DNA of 64,000 nucleotides. Source: Plectranthus barbatus. Its lineage: Eukaryota > Streptophyta > Magnoliopsida > Lamiales > Lamiaceae. The notes under the pieces are model-generated. The model did not search any database, was not told the DNA's origin, and was given only the letters and a program-made list of their open reading frames with translations. Position 1 is the first letter of the stretch. Every line of letters starts with the position of its first letter. Below are positions 23,820 to 35,379 of the stretch, one piece after another. Both the position numbers and the translations under genes were made by a program. Where the stretch lies: contig JAPKLW010001552.1 in NCBI GenBank assembly GCA_026898455.1, positions 20,640-84,639 of the forward strand, given 5' to 3'.

Positions 23820-24478
23820 TTGTGATGCTCCTCGGCAAACTCGGGATCACGCCCAACTCTAAAAGGTAGTTCCTGAGCCATACCCCCTCTTTCGAGGCGT
23901 CGACATATTCCGCCTCCATGGTGGAGTCAGCAATGCATTTCTGCTATGAGCTCCTCCAAGATACAGCTCCACCTCCCAGGGTAAATACATATCTTGAGGT
24001 CGATTTCTTCTCATCCTGGTCCCCTTGGAAATCCGAGTTTGTATAACCCACAGGGCACAAATCCTCACTTTGATAAACTAGGCAGTAATTCCTAATTCTT
24101 TTCAAGTACTTGAGGATGTGCTTTACAGCAGTCCAGTGCGCCTGTCCAGGGTTAGACTGATATCTTGCTACCATGCCAACGACATAACAGATATCTGACC
24201 GACCTGGTACACAACATCGCATACATGAGGCTACCCACCGCCGAAGCGTATGGTACAAGACTCATCTCATCTTTCTCCCGCTGTGTCTGAGGACACTACC
24301 CATTAGAAAGATGAACACCATGTCTGAAAGGTAGCAAGCCTTTCTTGGCGAGTTGCATGCTGAACCGGGCTATCACAGTATCCACATAGGATGCCTAGAA
24401 TAAGCTCAACATTCTTATTTTACGATCTCGTAAGACCTTAATTCCAAGAATGTAGCCAGCTTCTCCCAGATCCTTCAT
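23770..24478 (-). pseudogene. copia D RNase H remnant
   Basis: Pieces of the copia RT end and RNase H: GRSDICYVVGMVARYQSNPG, VGYTNSDFQGD, ADSTMEAEYVDA and YCDNSGAVANSKE. Frame breaks lie near 23940 and 24250, and a stop near 24480. The frame ends at the fold-back repeat. Confidence 0.75.
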
Positions 24479-26087
24479 TTAGAACTGTTCGGATAACCAA
24501 GCCTTGATTTCCGACATCACTCCCTCGTTGTTTCCAAATAGGAGTATGTCATCAACGTATAGTGCAAGGAAGACCACGCTTCCACTGACACAAAGTCGAT
24601 AAACACAACTTTTATTTTCCAACTGTGCAAATCCATAGGATTTAATCACATCGTTGAAACATAAGTTCCACGACCTTGAAGCTTGCTTAAGTCCATACAA
24701 GGACTTCCTAAGCTTCCAGATAAGATGTTCTTCGCCCTTGCTTATGTTACCCTCAGGTTGCTGCATATAGATGTCCCTATCTTCTTCAAGGTAACCGTTT
24801 AGAAAAGCGATTTTGACATCCATCTGCCAAATCTCGAGGTCCATATGCGCAGCTATGACAAGGAGTATCCGGATGGATTTGAGCATGGCTACGAGTGAAA
24901 AGGCTTTGTCATAGTCAATGCCCTCTTTCTGACTATAACCCTTTGCCACCAGCCTGGCTTTAAAAGCTGTGATCTTTCCATCCGCCCCTCTCTTTATCTT
25001 GTATACCCATTTCCACCCTATGGCCCTAAAGCCATCCGGCAAATCAGTTTTCTGGTATACATCCATAGCAGTTATGGATTCAATTTCAGAATCTATGGCG
25101 ACACGCCATTTGGCAACATCCTTGTCCTGCACTACCTCTTCGTAAGTCAGTGGGTCAGAGTCCTCATGTCCGTCTTCCGGGCTCAAGTCCAAAGACTCAC
25201 CCACGAACATGTACCTTTCCGACTGGAATATAACTCTCTCACTACGATGAGGCATCGGTTCCATGTCAGTAGTAGGTGCAGTAACTTGTGGTCCTGCACC
25301 TTGCACTGAAGAACGTGTCTGTGGTGCTGTACCTCTCGCAGGTGCACCCACATCTACATGTTCCCCTTTCCTTGGAATTGCATTCTCGTTCTCAATTTCT
25401 TGAAAAACGATATCACTCCTTGACTTGTGATTACTCACATACTCGTCCTCCAAGAATCTAGCGTTGGTGCTAACAACGACTCTTTGACTCTCAGGACAGT
25501 AAAAGTAACCACCTTTCGTTTGCCTGGGATACCCTATGAACAGCATTATTTTTGACCTGCTTTCTAACTTATCAGGTTCCTTCGACAATACGTGTGCCGG
25601 ACAACCCCATACTCTAAACTTGCACAAACTAGGTTTGCGACCAAGGAAGAGCTCAAAAGGCGTTTTAGGAACTGATTTAGAAGGCACCACATTAAGCACG
25701 TAAGCTGCTGTCTCCAATGCGTAGCCCCAAAACGAAATTGGTAAGTTTGCATAACTCATCATTGATCTTACCATCTCTAGAAGAGTCTTATTTCTTCTTT
25801 CAGCTACACCGTTTTGCTGGGGAGTACCCGGTGTAGTCCACTGTGATGTAATCCCATTTTCTGACAAATACTGCAGGAACTCATTACCGAGGTATTCGCC
25901 ACCGCGGTCAGATCGCAGTGACTTGATAGTTTTCCCGACCTTCTTTTCTACTTCAGCCTTGAACTCTTCGAATTTCTCAAAGCATTCAGACTTGTAGCGA
26001 AGCAGGTAAACGTATTCGTACCTTGAGTAATCGTCAATGAAAGTGACGAAGTACTCGTACCCTCCACGAGCCTGTGTCCCAATGCTG
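24479..26087 (-). pseudogene. copia D integrase and reverse transcriptase
   Basis: One long open frame covers the integrase from TQARGGYEYFVTFIDDYSRY (near 26080) through SDRGGEYL and TPGTPQQNGVAERRN. It continues through the linker to RT with WKWVYKIKRG, MDVKIAFLNG, YGLKQASRSWN and the catalytic LYVDDILL near 24530-24560, and ends at 24479. The first 30 codons of the open frame, upstream of 26088, are LTR sequence and not part of the protein. It is the least damaged pol segment in the window, but cannot be expressed as gag-pol because the LTR fragment interrupts it. Confidence 0.8.
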
Positions 26088-27206
26088 TTCAGATCTACTA
26101 CTGGTGAGGACTCCGTATATCTGTATTCTGAGCAGGACCAGAATCGAAATTCTCCTCCCTCTTCTCCCAAAATTGGCGCCTTGCTCTCTCTCTAGGTTTA
26201 GTGTGTTTCAATTGTGTTACAACTTATGAGAGAGAGCTGTCTATTTATAGACCTAGGGTTGGAAATCCTAATGGGCCATTTTGGGCTCAATTCAGAATAT
26301 TTAATTGGGCCAGTCCTGGGACCTAATGCAAATAATAAAGTGGGCCTATAAATTAATTAATTCTCATGTCCACAACCCAGGACACAATTAATTAATTAAT
26401 ATTAATTCTTTTTTACCACATAATTAATATTGACCTACCCCTTTATTACCACGTTATGAGAACGGGCTGCATTAGTTGAGAATCCCCATATTTAAGGTTA
26501 CCGGACATCCATTAATTAATCGGAGCCTCTGACAAGCTCTAACTACAATTAATTAATATCTTATAATTCCTGAGTAGTACCACTCAAACCTTATCACTTG
26601 TGTCTGAACTTAATCAGCCTGCAGGACTTTGGCACGATGAATGTTATTGAGCTCTTCAGTGAATGTCCCCATCCTATTACTCGGATATGGTTACCTAAGT
26701 CCAGTCTCAGGCGGTACTACACGAACTGCTGTTACCCAAGATGCGGATATACGAGCACGTTACTTAGGCTCTCCACCATGGCAAGTCAAAGCAACAGTCA
26801 ACCCGTGCAAACCCCTGAACCTTCGTTAGGGTTTGGACTCAATCAATATAATGAGATCTTGTATTCGCTGATGTCAGACAGACGAATACATCTCACTGCG
26901 GTCCATCAATACGCCACCTCTGCGTACCAGCATGTCAAGTAACCAAGACAGACTACTTATTCTGACAATGCCGCAGCCATCCGGACAGACGTATCCTCAT
27001 ACGCTGTCTCGGCTGTGATCAGGTTTATGTCTCACTAGGTCAAGTGATCATACTGTCTTCTGCGATCTACAACACGCCGTATGATCGTCCCTATCGGTGA
27101 GAGAAGAGGATACCATTGTTCACACATGTAAGATTGTTAACAGATAGGAGAAATAAATCGTTGTATACTCATTGTAATAAATGCTTTCAGTATACCAAAC
27201 CCATCA
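26088..27206 (-). repeat. LTR fragment of copia D family inside the integrase
   Basis: It matches 30407-31529 along its full 1.1 kb (ATTAATTAATTCTCATGTCCACAACCC, GCAGGACTTTGGCACGATGA in both). On the minus strand it begins TGATGGGTTTGG at 27206 and stops at GATCTGAAC near 26088, lacking the last 330 bp of the LTR. Integrase sequence reads into it (ELIHSDL up to 27208) and resumes on the other side. Confidence 0.85.
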
Positions 27207-27208
27207 AT

Positions 27209-28507
27209 AAGTCAGAGTGGATCAATTCCAACACTTCCTCTGCTCGAGACTGACTAGCATTGAAATGCCTAGTGACATCTTGCCCTCGATGCAGGATTCA
27301 CAGACTTGATAAGGTACAGCCCGGACTAAGTCCAATGTACCGCCATCTGCAAGTCTCTGAATCCGCTTCAAGCTGATGTGACCCAGTCTCAAGTGCCAGA
27401 GATATGTAAGATCCTCATCAGAAGAAGTAAGTTTTCTCTTTCTAGGATTATCAATTACGGATGAATTACATGCAATACTTAAGGACATATTTGATCGAAG
27501 TAACATAGAGAGTGTAAATCAACATCCCATAACGGATGACATTGTTATTACCAATGATAAAATCATAAATAACAAATATCCATAAAAGTTGATAAAATTT
27601 GTCCTGCCGATAAACCACGACCCACAAATAAACTCTCAAATGTACTTAATTCATCAAAAACATAAAGAAAAGAAAACTCCATGAAGCTCCGTCATAAAAC
27701 GTTGCCTTCATCCAGTTTGGTATCTTCTTGCCATCACTCAGCAGCCTTGCCAGCTCGGTCCCCTGCAAAGTATAACAACATGATCAACAAGTCAGCGCTT
27801 ACAGCCCTTGGAAGAGCAACGCCGCACTCTAATCATGCTTCAGTTATACATGCAAATGGCATACCCTGTCTGGCCTTGTGGGCCTGACAATCTTTCCTCC
27901 AATGTTCTTTCTTACCACACCTGAAAACATTTGTCCCTCGAAGTTTCCCCATAGGCTTATTAACAGCTCCCATGTCCTTCGTAGTTACCTTTTCAACCAT
28001 CTTCTTAATCGCTCTTTTTGGCTTCATACCTTTCGATACAGCAGAGTGATTACCAGAAGTAGCTAAGGCAACCTTCTAAGGATTAATAACCGATTCAGCT
28101 GCCATCAAGTCATTGAGCAACTCGTTAAGAGTATACTCCTTCTTGTTCATGACAACAATCAGTCAGAAACTCTCAAAGGATTTGGGTAAAGAGTTCAGTA
28201 TGATATCAACCTTAGCCTCAACGTCGATACCTCCACTGTGCACAGTTAGCTCATCCATGAGGTGAGTTATGGAAACTACGTGCTCTCTCACTCGTTGTAA
28301 TAGTCTACTTCCTCTTGTGAGGATTCAGTAGTGGGCACTTATAGGACAAAGTACTTGTAGAACAAACATGTGTTCTTCCGCAATCAGGATGTATTCAAGG
28401 TTGCGTTTCCATTCCAGGATGTTTGGACCAGTTAGAGAATTTTGCAAGAATATTGATAACACTAGACATAGACATATCCAAAACAATAAAATCTTAAATA
28501 AGAACAT
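27209..28507 (-). pseudogene. copia D gag / protease / pre-integrase remnant
   Basis: Gag pieces (NSLTGPNILEWKRNLEY near 28440, then scraps), a zinc knuckle lacking its first cysteine (VFRCGKKEHWRKDC near 27930) and the pre-integrase (LWHLRLGHISLKRIQRLADGG near 27340-27410) appear in different frames. The protease between 27510 and 27820 is not recognisable. Several stops. Confidence 0.7.
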
Positions 28508-30058
28508 ACATGTAGAACTTTGAAAACAAATGCATTGAAAACCTTTTAATAAATCAAATACAAATGTTTTCCACTAATTGCCCAAGAGTTCCCACCGCAA
28601 GCTACACTCATAGACGTTTAAGATGTCACCCTCAACCAGAACTGCGGGTTTTTAAGCCCCAATCCATTTAATTTCACTACCATGTCAGGATGTTTTTGAC
28701 ACTAGAAATTAATAATTAGTGAAAACCTTAGACCAAGCCATCTCTCGAGAACAGAGATGCAATTCTTGCATTATATTCTAAGATGCTTCTAAGCAATTAA
28801 CCACAAATTTAACTCCGGCCAAAAGCGACAGTTTAGCATGGCACGTAACCATACCGCACAGCCCTTAAAGCTTTTGTTATCTATAATTTAAATCAATCCT
28901 AGAATACTTGTGAAAGAGATCTACGCAAGCTACACTCGTAGACGTTTACGCAAAACCCTCCCACTATTCACATGATTTAAATTGTTTGTCTAGAAATCCC
29001 AACAACCGTAGCCATGCATCTCTAGGAACTAGCAAACTACACTCGTAGACGTTTACTAGAACGAGAGATACACTTACAGCCTAGGACCGCTTTGTGGAGG
29101 TCTATTGATTTTAATTAAAAAATCTGCTTAGTATTTTTCTTTTAAAAGGTTTCTTATATGCGCACACATAATTTCTTTGTTATTATATTTTCCAAATTTT
29201 TGCATGTAATTAAACAAGCCCAAAACTTCCCAAAATATAATCCAACAAAAGAAATTAATCACATAAGTATGCTTGGAAAGCTGTAAATAATAAAAGCGAT
29301 AAAACATGTTTTTCCTATTATCTACACATGCTTAAATAGCGCACATAATAAATCACATATCATACGAGAACAATTAAGGCAAACAAAAATTCCTCGTGGC
29401 CCCACAAAAATAGAAAAATAAATGCTATCTATTACAATTTGAAATTTGAATCTGTTTGGATAGATACAAATCTTTTCAAATCTTCAAGGGTCTCCAAATC
29501 TTCAACCACCAAATCTTTTGGGATTTAGGCCTTTGTGATCTGATGATTTGCCCTAACCCTAATGCAAACCCTAGGGTTTACACAGGATTGCACAAACCAC
29601 CAAAACACGACCCATCGCGACGGAACAGCATCAGCCGACAACGACCATCGCCGCCGCTGCCGCGGGCACCGCGCCCGCGGCCCTGGTCCCTGCGCGCAGG
29701 CCGCGCACCGTGCCCGGCTGCTGCCCGCGCGCGCCTGCCGCGTCGCCTGCCGTTGCCCGCCGTCGTTCTCCACCGGCCCTGCGTCGGCTCCGTCTTCGTT
29801 CTTCGTCCTCGACCCGTCCAATTACATAATTTTGAAAAATAAAAATTACAGAATCTATTCTATTACAATTTTTCAAAATCTACACTAATCATGGATTTTC
29901 TCGTGATATTTCAAAATTAATTCAGCCCTACACGGATAAACCACCGCGGGCTGAATTACACGGGTTGCCACGAGGAACAAAAACCAACATCCACAAAACG
30001 ATAAATTCATACATGCATATCGAATTTAATTATACAAAAAAGAGCCATAAATCAAGAA
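28508..30058 (-). other. Leader of copia D, with repeated motif
   Basis: About 1.5 kb without a credible frame. The word CTACACTCGTAGACGTTTA (one copy with an A for G) occurs three times, at about 28601, 28930 and 29037. A GC-rich segment (29600-29820) gives long but artefactual frames on both strands. The primer-binding site lies at the right edge. Confidence 0.5.
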
Positions 30059-30076
30059 CCTGGCTCTAATACCAAT

Positions 30077-31529
30077 TGTAGGGTTTTCCCGTGAACAGAA
30101 TCACCAAAACCGATTTGAACCGGATCGATTTATGGATATTGTGCACAATTAAATACATAATAAATCCTAGCATGCCCCTATGAATTTAATACTCGGATTT
30201 GTTGATTGAGTGATTATCGTAATTCTGTCGAGTCTAATCCGATCTTTTGCATTTGAATTTCCCACTTTAATTCAACCACGCAATCCGATTTTATCTGCGG
30301 AAATAGAAATTAGAACCCTAATTTCTTAGAATAAAATTGAAAATCAAAAGGGAAGAAAGAAGATTGTTGTTCTCCAGATTAGATCTTCAGATCTGTTTCC
30401 CGGTGCGTTCAGATCTGCTACTGGTGAGGATTCCACAGATTTGTGCTTTGAGCAGGACCAGAATTCGAAAATTCTCCTCCTTTCTTCTCCAGAAAAATGG
30501 CACCCCTCTCTCTCTCTAGGTTTAGGGTTTTTCAACTGTGATACAACTTATGAGATAGAGTTGTCTATTTATAGACCTAGGGTTGTAAACCCTAGTGGGC
30601 TCCTGGGCTCAATTCAGCACACTTTCCTTGGGCCAGACATGGGACCTAATGCAAATAATAAAGTGGGTCTATAAATTAATTAATTCTCATGTCCACAACC
30701 CAAGACACAATTAATTAATTAATATTAATTCTTTTTCACCACGGAATTAATACTGACCTACCCCTTTATTACCACGTTATGAGAACGGGCTGCATTAATT
30801 GAGAATCCCCATATTTAAGGTTACCGGACATCCATTAATTAATTGGAGCTTCTGACAAGCTCTAACTACAATTAATTAATATCTTATTATTCCTGAGTAG
30901 TACCACTCAATCCTTATCACTCGTGCCTGAACTTAATCAGCCTGCAGGACTTTGGCACGATGAATGTTATTGAGCTCCTCAGGGAATGTCCACATCCTAT
31001 TACTCGGATATGGTTACCTAAACCCAGTCTCAGGCGGTACTACACGAATTGTTGTTACCCAAGATGCGGATATACGAGCACGTTATTCAGGCTCTCCACC
31101 ATGGCAAGTGAAAGCAACAGTCAACCCGTGCAAACCCCTGAACCTTCGTTAGGATTTGGACTCAATCAATATAACGAGATCTTGTATTTGCTGATGTCAG
31201 ACAGACGAATACATCTCACTGCAGTCCATCAATACGCCATCCCTGCGTACCAGCATGTCAAGTAACCAAGACAGATTACTTATTCCGACAATGCCGCAGC
31301 CATCCGGACTAACGTATTCTCATACGCTGTCTCGGCTGTGATCAGGTTTATGTCTCACTAGGTCAAGTGATCATACTGTCTTCTGCGATCTACAACACGC
31401 CGTATGATCGTCCCTATCGGTGAGACAAGAGGATACTATTGTTCATACATGTAAGATTGTTAACAGATAGGAGAAATAAATTGTCGTATACTCATTATAA
31501 TAAATGCTTTCAGTATACAAAACCCATCA
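30077..31529 (-). repeat. 5' LTR of copia D
   Basis: TG...CA in both orientations: plus strand TGTAGGGTTTTCCC to AAACCCATCA. The Met-type primer-binding site lies two bases outside it. TCTATTTATAGACC near 30563-30576 is a likely TATA region. Confidence 0.85.
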
Positions 31530-31863
31530 GGGGGCTCCTCACTGGTGGGAGCGCCCTCGTCTCTCTGCTCCTCCTCCTCGTCCTGGGCTGCCTCAACCCT
31601 CTGTCTCTCGGTGGATACTTGCTCTGCTACTGCTCTCGCCCAGCGCTCCTGCTCGGCTATCTCTTCGAGCATCAGTACTCGATTATCCGGCTGGACTCCC
31701 ACCCGGTGCAATAGTTAGCTCTGAGCCGCGACTCCATTTTTAGAAACCATGCAAGCCATATGAGTAAGAGTGCTCATAAACCAGTTCTCCTTAAACTTCA
31801 AATTAGTAACATGTGTGAGGGGAGTGTTCGGAAGAGGAAACCTATCACCATTAGTGAGCAAAT
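31530..31863 (-). other. GC-rich scrap, possible gypsy-derived coding
   Basis: A short minus-strand frame (EIAEQERWARAVAEQV and a glutamate-rich tail, 31460-31711) is open across the LTR border. Its position next to the Athila-like fragment suggests it derives from that element's 3' region, but I do not recognise it. Confidence 0.3.
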
Positions 31864-32990
31864 TCATCGATCATGAAACCTTTTGGCCCTTGTCTTGTCG
31901 ATGACATTGTTCTCATAGGCATCATCTCGAAAATCCTCCAACTCATTCAAAGACATGACTCTACCAGCAGCAGCATGTTTCCAGTCCATGTTGAGCTCTT
32001 TCAATGCCCTCCAAGCCTTGTGTTCCGTCTCTACTAGCAAGTGGCAAGATTTACCAAAAACAAACTGATAAGGAGTCATACCAATGAGAGTTTTGTAGGT
32101 AGTGCGATAAGCCCACACTGCATCATCCTAATTGATTGCCCAATAGAATCCACTAGCAAGTACCTTGAAGGTAGTGCGGGTGGCTGAATGATGACCACCG
32201 ATAGGAGAGGCATGACAAGCCTGGATGATCTGTTGCCACTCAAACTGAGGGACACAGCGGTGAATGATGCCATCAGCACATCGGCGCCACAAGTAAGGGT
32301 CCTCCCTATAGTAGAAGCGGACATCTCTAAAGAACTTCTTCCAAGCATAGGGGGAACTGTCAGGAGGAAGAGCACCAGTGGCAAGGTAGTTTGCATAGTC
32401 GGCAAACCATAGCATCTTGGACTCGAGCATGTCTCTCAAATCTTCAATATAGCACATATGCTCATCTAGAAAAGTCTCCTGAATCCTCGACTCCTGCTCA
32501 TCTGCCTTAGGTGAAGGCTCCAAACGCGATAAGTGATCAGCTATCACATTCTCGCTCCCCTTTCTGTCCTTGATTTTCACATCAAACTCTTGAAGTAGCA
32601 GGATCCATCGAATTAACCTAGGCTTAGCATCCTACTTGGCAAACAAGTATCTAATAGTAGTGTGGTCAGTATATATAATAGTTTTTGAACTTATTAGATA
32701 GGAACAAAATTTATCAAAAGCATATACAACTGTCAACATCTCCTTTTCTGTGGTGGTGTAATTGCACTACGCGGATTCATACTCTTGCTGGCATAGTGAA
32801 TCACATGGAACAACTTCCCCTTCAACTGGCCTAGGGCTGCTCCCACTGCATAGTCACTGGCATGACACGTCAACACAAAAGGCTCACTCCAATAAGGAGA
32901 AGTCAGAAGCGGTGCGGTGACTAGGGCCTTCTTCAACTTCTAGAAAGGCTGCAAACACTCAAAATAAAAAAATAAAAGATACATCTTTCT
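31864..32990 (-). pseudogene. Athila-like Ty3/gypsy pol fragment (RNase H, integrase)
   Basis: On the minus strand: RNase H (SDYAVGAALGQ near 32840, HYASKSMN, then WILLLQEFDVKIKDRKGSENVIADHLSRL near 32520-32630). The HHCC integrase zinc domain follows (HASPIGGHHSATRTTFKVLASGFYW near 32130-32210), and then directly the late integrase piece AVWAYRTTYKTLIGMTPYQFVFGKSCHLLVE (32118-32020). The whole catalytic core between them is missing. The ENVIADHLSRL signature is Athila-type. Frame breaks lie near 32590 and 32740. Confidence 0.8.
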
Positions 32991-33020
32991 CCAATAGATT
33001 GCACAAGGGCCTTGAAATTT

Positions 33021-33205
33021 TAGAGAAATCCTTGATGAATCAACAAAGAAATACATCATTTGCAATAAAGAAACACATCATTTCATTAAATTCGTCTCAC
33101 AATAAAAATGGTGAGACATCATTTGCAATAAAGAAACACATCGTTTCATTAAATTCGTCTCACAATAAAAATGATGAGACCTTCTCATCTGAGAATTTGC
33201 CCAAC
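33021..33205 (-). mobile_element. Second, partial copy of the GAGACGG MITE
   Basis: Reverse-oriented match to the MITE in copia C. ATGATGAGACCTTCTCATCTGAG and GAATTTGCCC end it at about 33202. Two tandem units (CATTTGCAATAAAGAAACACATC ... TCTCACAATAAAAAT, 33057-33118 and 33119-33180) repeat almost exactly. The other terminus is missing. Confidence 0.65.
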
Positions 33206-33919
33206 TAAAAACATAAACTAGAGATGCAAGAAAACCAGCAGCAATGTGTCCAGCTGCTACTGCTCTAGCACATTACTGTGCATTTAAATTTGAGTACCAA
33301 ACCTATTCTCCAAGCAATATTGTGTGCATGACTTGATTAAACACCGTCTAGGGTTCGATATCTGGTCTCCTAGACTATATTACTTGTCAATTGCGTATAC
33401 TTGCGCATAGTTCTGTAATTACCCTGCAGCACAACAATAAGTTTTTGGAGAAGTAAGAAAACCAACAGCAATGTGTCCAGCTACTGCTGCTCTTCTCCTT
33501 CCTCCATCCCGATGCAGCCTCCCAGATGTCCTCTCTCCAAAAAAATGTGGCTTGTTTAGTAAGAATAATTGTGTTGAAATCCTCTTTTGGTGTGCCCTAC
33601 TTTATCCAAAAAAGGTGTACTGCTTGTTTTGCCCTTGTGTGTTGTCTCCAAAATTTGAGTGACACTTGTAAAGCTATAAACAACTATGAAAAGCACTTTT
33701 GCTTTTGTGAGAGCAAAGTGGTCCCCCTGGTGCAGTCTCTCAGCTCCCAGTAATGCCACTCTGATGTTCTAGCATAACAGTCAGCAGATTACTCCTTCAC
33801 TCATTTGGCTTGGAACCTGGTTAATCACACTCATTTCTCTTTCAAAACAACCAAAAACAGCAAAACACAACTATACAAGACATAGAATGCAAATAAAGGT
33901 AGATACTGATGGTCCCAAA
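33206..33919. other. Intergenic, no gene; short direct repeat
   Basis: AAAACCAGCAGCAATGTGTC at about 33233 recurs as AAAACCAACAGCAATGTGTC at about 33458, followed each time by CAGCT. No convincing frame. Confidence 0.4.
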
Positions 33920-35374
33920 TTATCAGAGTCGTCGTATAAAGATCTGAACACGAAATGCAGCGAAATAATTATCTTGCTGTTAATGTCTTCTTAAGTTTAG
34001 CTTTAGGGTCGGATAGTTCTTAGTTTGATTCAATGAATATACTAGCAAATTGAGTTTGCTAGATTATAAACCAAACAGTAACACAATAAAACAGTAAAGC
34101 ACACAAGATTTATAGTGGTTCGATCAAATCGATCTACGTTCACTCCTTAGCCGAATCGCTAAGAATTCTCTAAAAAGATATTTGAAGAACAAGGAATTGC
34201 CGAACACTTGTAGTAGGCGGTGAACTTTCGGGCCGGCTTCTACAAAGCTATCCTCCGATGCTTCAATCTTTTCAGCAGCTGCAGGTCAGGCCAAGTCAAG
34301 GGCGCACCTTCGTAAAACTTGTCCTTCGCTGACACAATGGAGATTTATAGTTTCTCCGAACTTTCAGACAGATACGGCAAAAGCCCGTGATAGTCAATCT
34401 CTTTTCAGAGAAGTGACTGCTAGATACTTCCAGAAATGAAAGCTATCTCAATGATTGGAGATTCCTATTTGGATCTAACGAATCTCACAAGATAGTGTCA
34501 GGAATTCAATGGTTGACACTCTTGGTGGTTGAGAGCCTTGAATGTGATTTATTTCTCTTTCTCTCAACTGACTGCTTCTTTTGTTCAATTTGTCTGAAGA
34601 ATCTTTTAGAGATAAAGTGTTTGTGCGTAGTGATGGAAGCAGTAGTCTCGACTCTCCGTTGGACTTTCTTTTTATATCTGGAGATTCAAATTTGAATCTC
34701 CAGACCCGTTAGACACGAAGCTTCTCCGTTCCCGTAATGAGTTGATCGCTTTCGGAGCATTAAATGCTTCGTATAGTCTTTTTGACCTACTTACGAAAGT
34801 CCTTTGTCCTTATATGTACTTTGTGTCAGAACGGCTCCTTTCGATATGTTGTTGTTGCGTATCTTTAGAATATCCTGAGACTTTTGAAATGTCTATCTTT
34901 TTGTTGATCTGCTATCTTTATAGCAGTCTGCTAGCTTTCTGGTGATCTGCTAGCATTTTAGCGATCTCTCTTGTAACCAATTGCTAACTCTTTAGCAATT
35001 GTTCTTTTAGCATCTGGGTATTTGTCTTCTGATTGCTAATCTTTCTAACATTCTGTCTATTAGCAAATGCTGACTCCTTCAGCAATCAAGCTTCTTAGCG
35101 ATCGTCCGCTATTCCATTAGCGAATACTTCTGCTTGCTAAATCTCTTAGCATTCTTCTTCCGGCTATTTGCTGAAGTCATTTTTAGCAACCTGATCCTTC
35201 GGAATCCGCTAGATTCTGATTTGCTGAAATTAGAATGTTGATTCCTTCTTGCATTCTCCTGATTGATTTTCTCTAGCGTTCTTCCGATTCTTCCTAGTCT
35301 ATTACAACACAAGAATTTCCTATACAAGACTTTACATATGTTTGCTAGACTATCTAGATCTTAGCAATTGATCG
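33920..35374 (+). repeat. Unclassified repeat family X
   Basis: Its left 200 bp match bases 1-222 of the window in reverse. The rest is non-coding and dominated by TTAGC/GCTAA-type words (TTAGCAATT, TGCTAGC, TTAGCGAT), most densely at 34910-35200. A solo Athila-type LTR is inserted at its right end. The words ATTTATAGTGGTTCGATC near 34108 are like those seen in LTR-element leaders; the class is open. Confidence 0.5.
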
Positions 35375-35379
35375 ACCAT

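Larger units (their letters stand above)
23765..31529 (-). mobile_element. Ty1/copia element D, minus strand, composite
   Basis: Reading on the minus strand: 5' LTR 31529-30077 (1453 bp), primer-binding site 30074-30059 (TGGTATTAGAGCCAGG), a long leader, gag, pre-integrase, then an LTR fragment (27206-26088) inside the integrase. The rest of integrase, RT and RNase H follows, truncated at about 23765. The 3' LTR proper is absent. The two LTR copies are similar over 1.1 kb with scattered differences. No target duplication could be recognised because the 3' end is lost. Confidence 0.82.

Noticed and set aside
26598..26942. 114-aa plus-strand frame, repeated at 30960-31265
   Set aside because: The two frames are the same segment of the D-family LTR in two copies; LTR sequence, no domain.
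29456..29888. Pro/Arg-rich frames in copia D leader
   Set aside because: GC-rich composition artefact on both strands, no recognisable domain.
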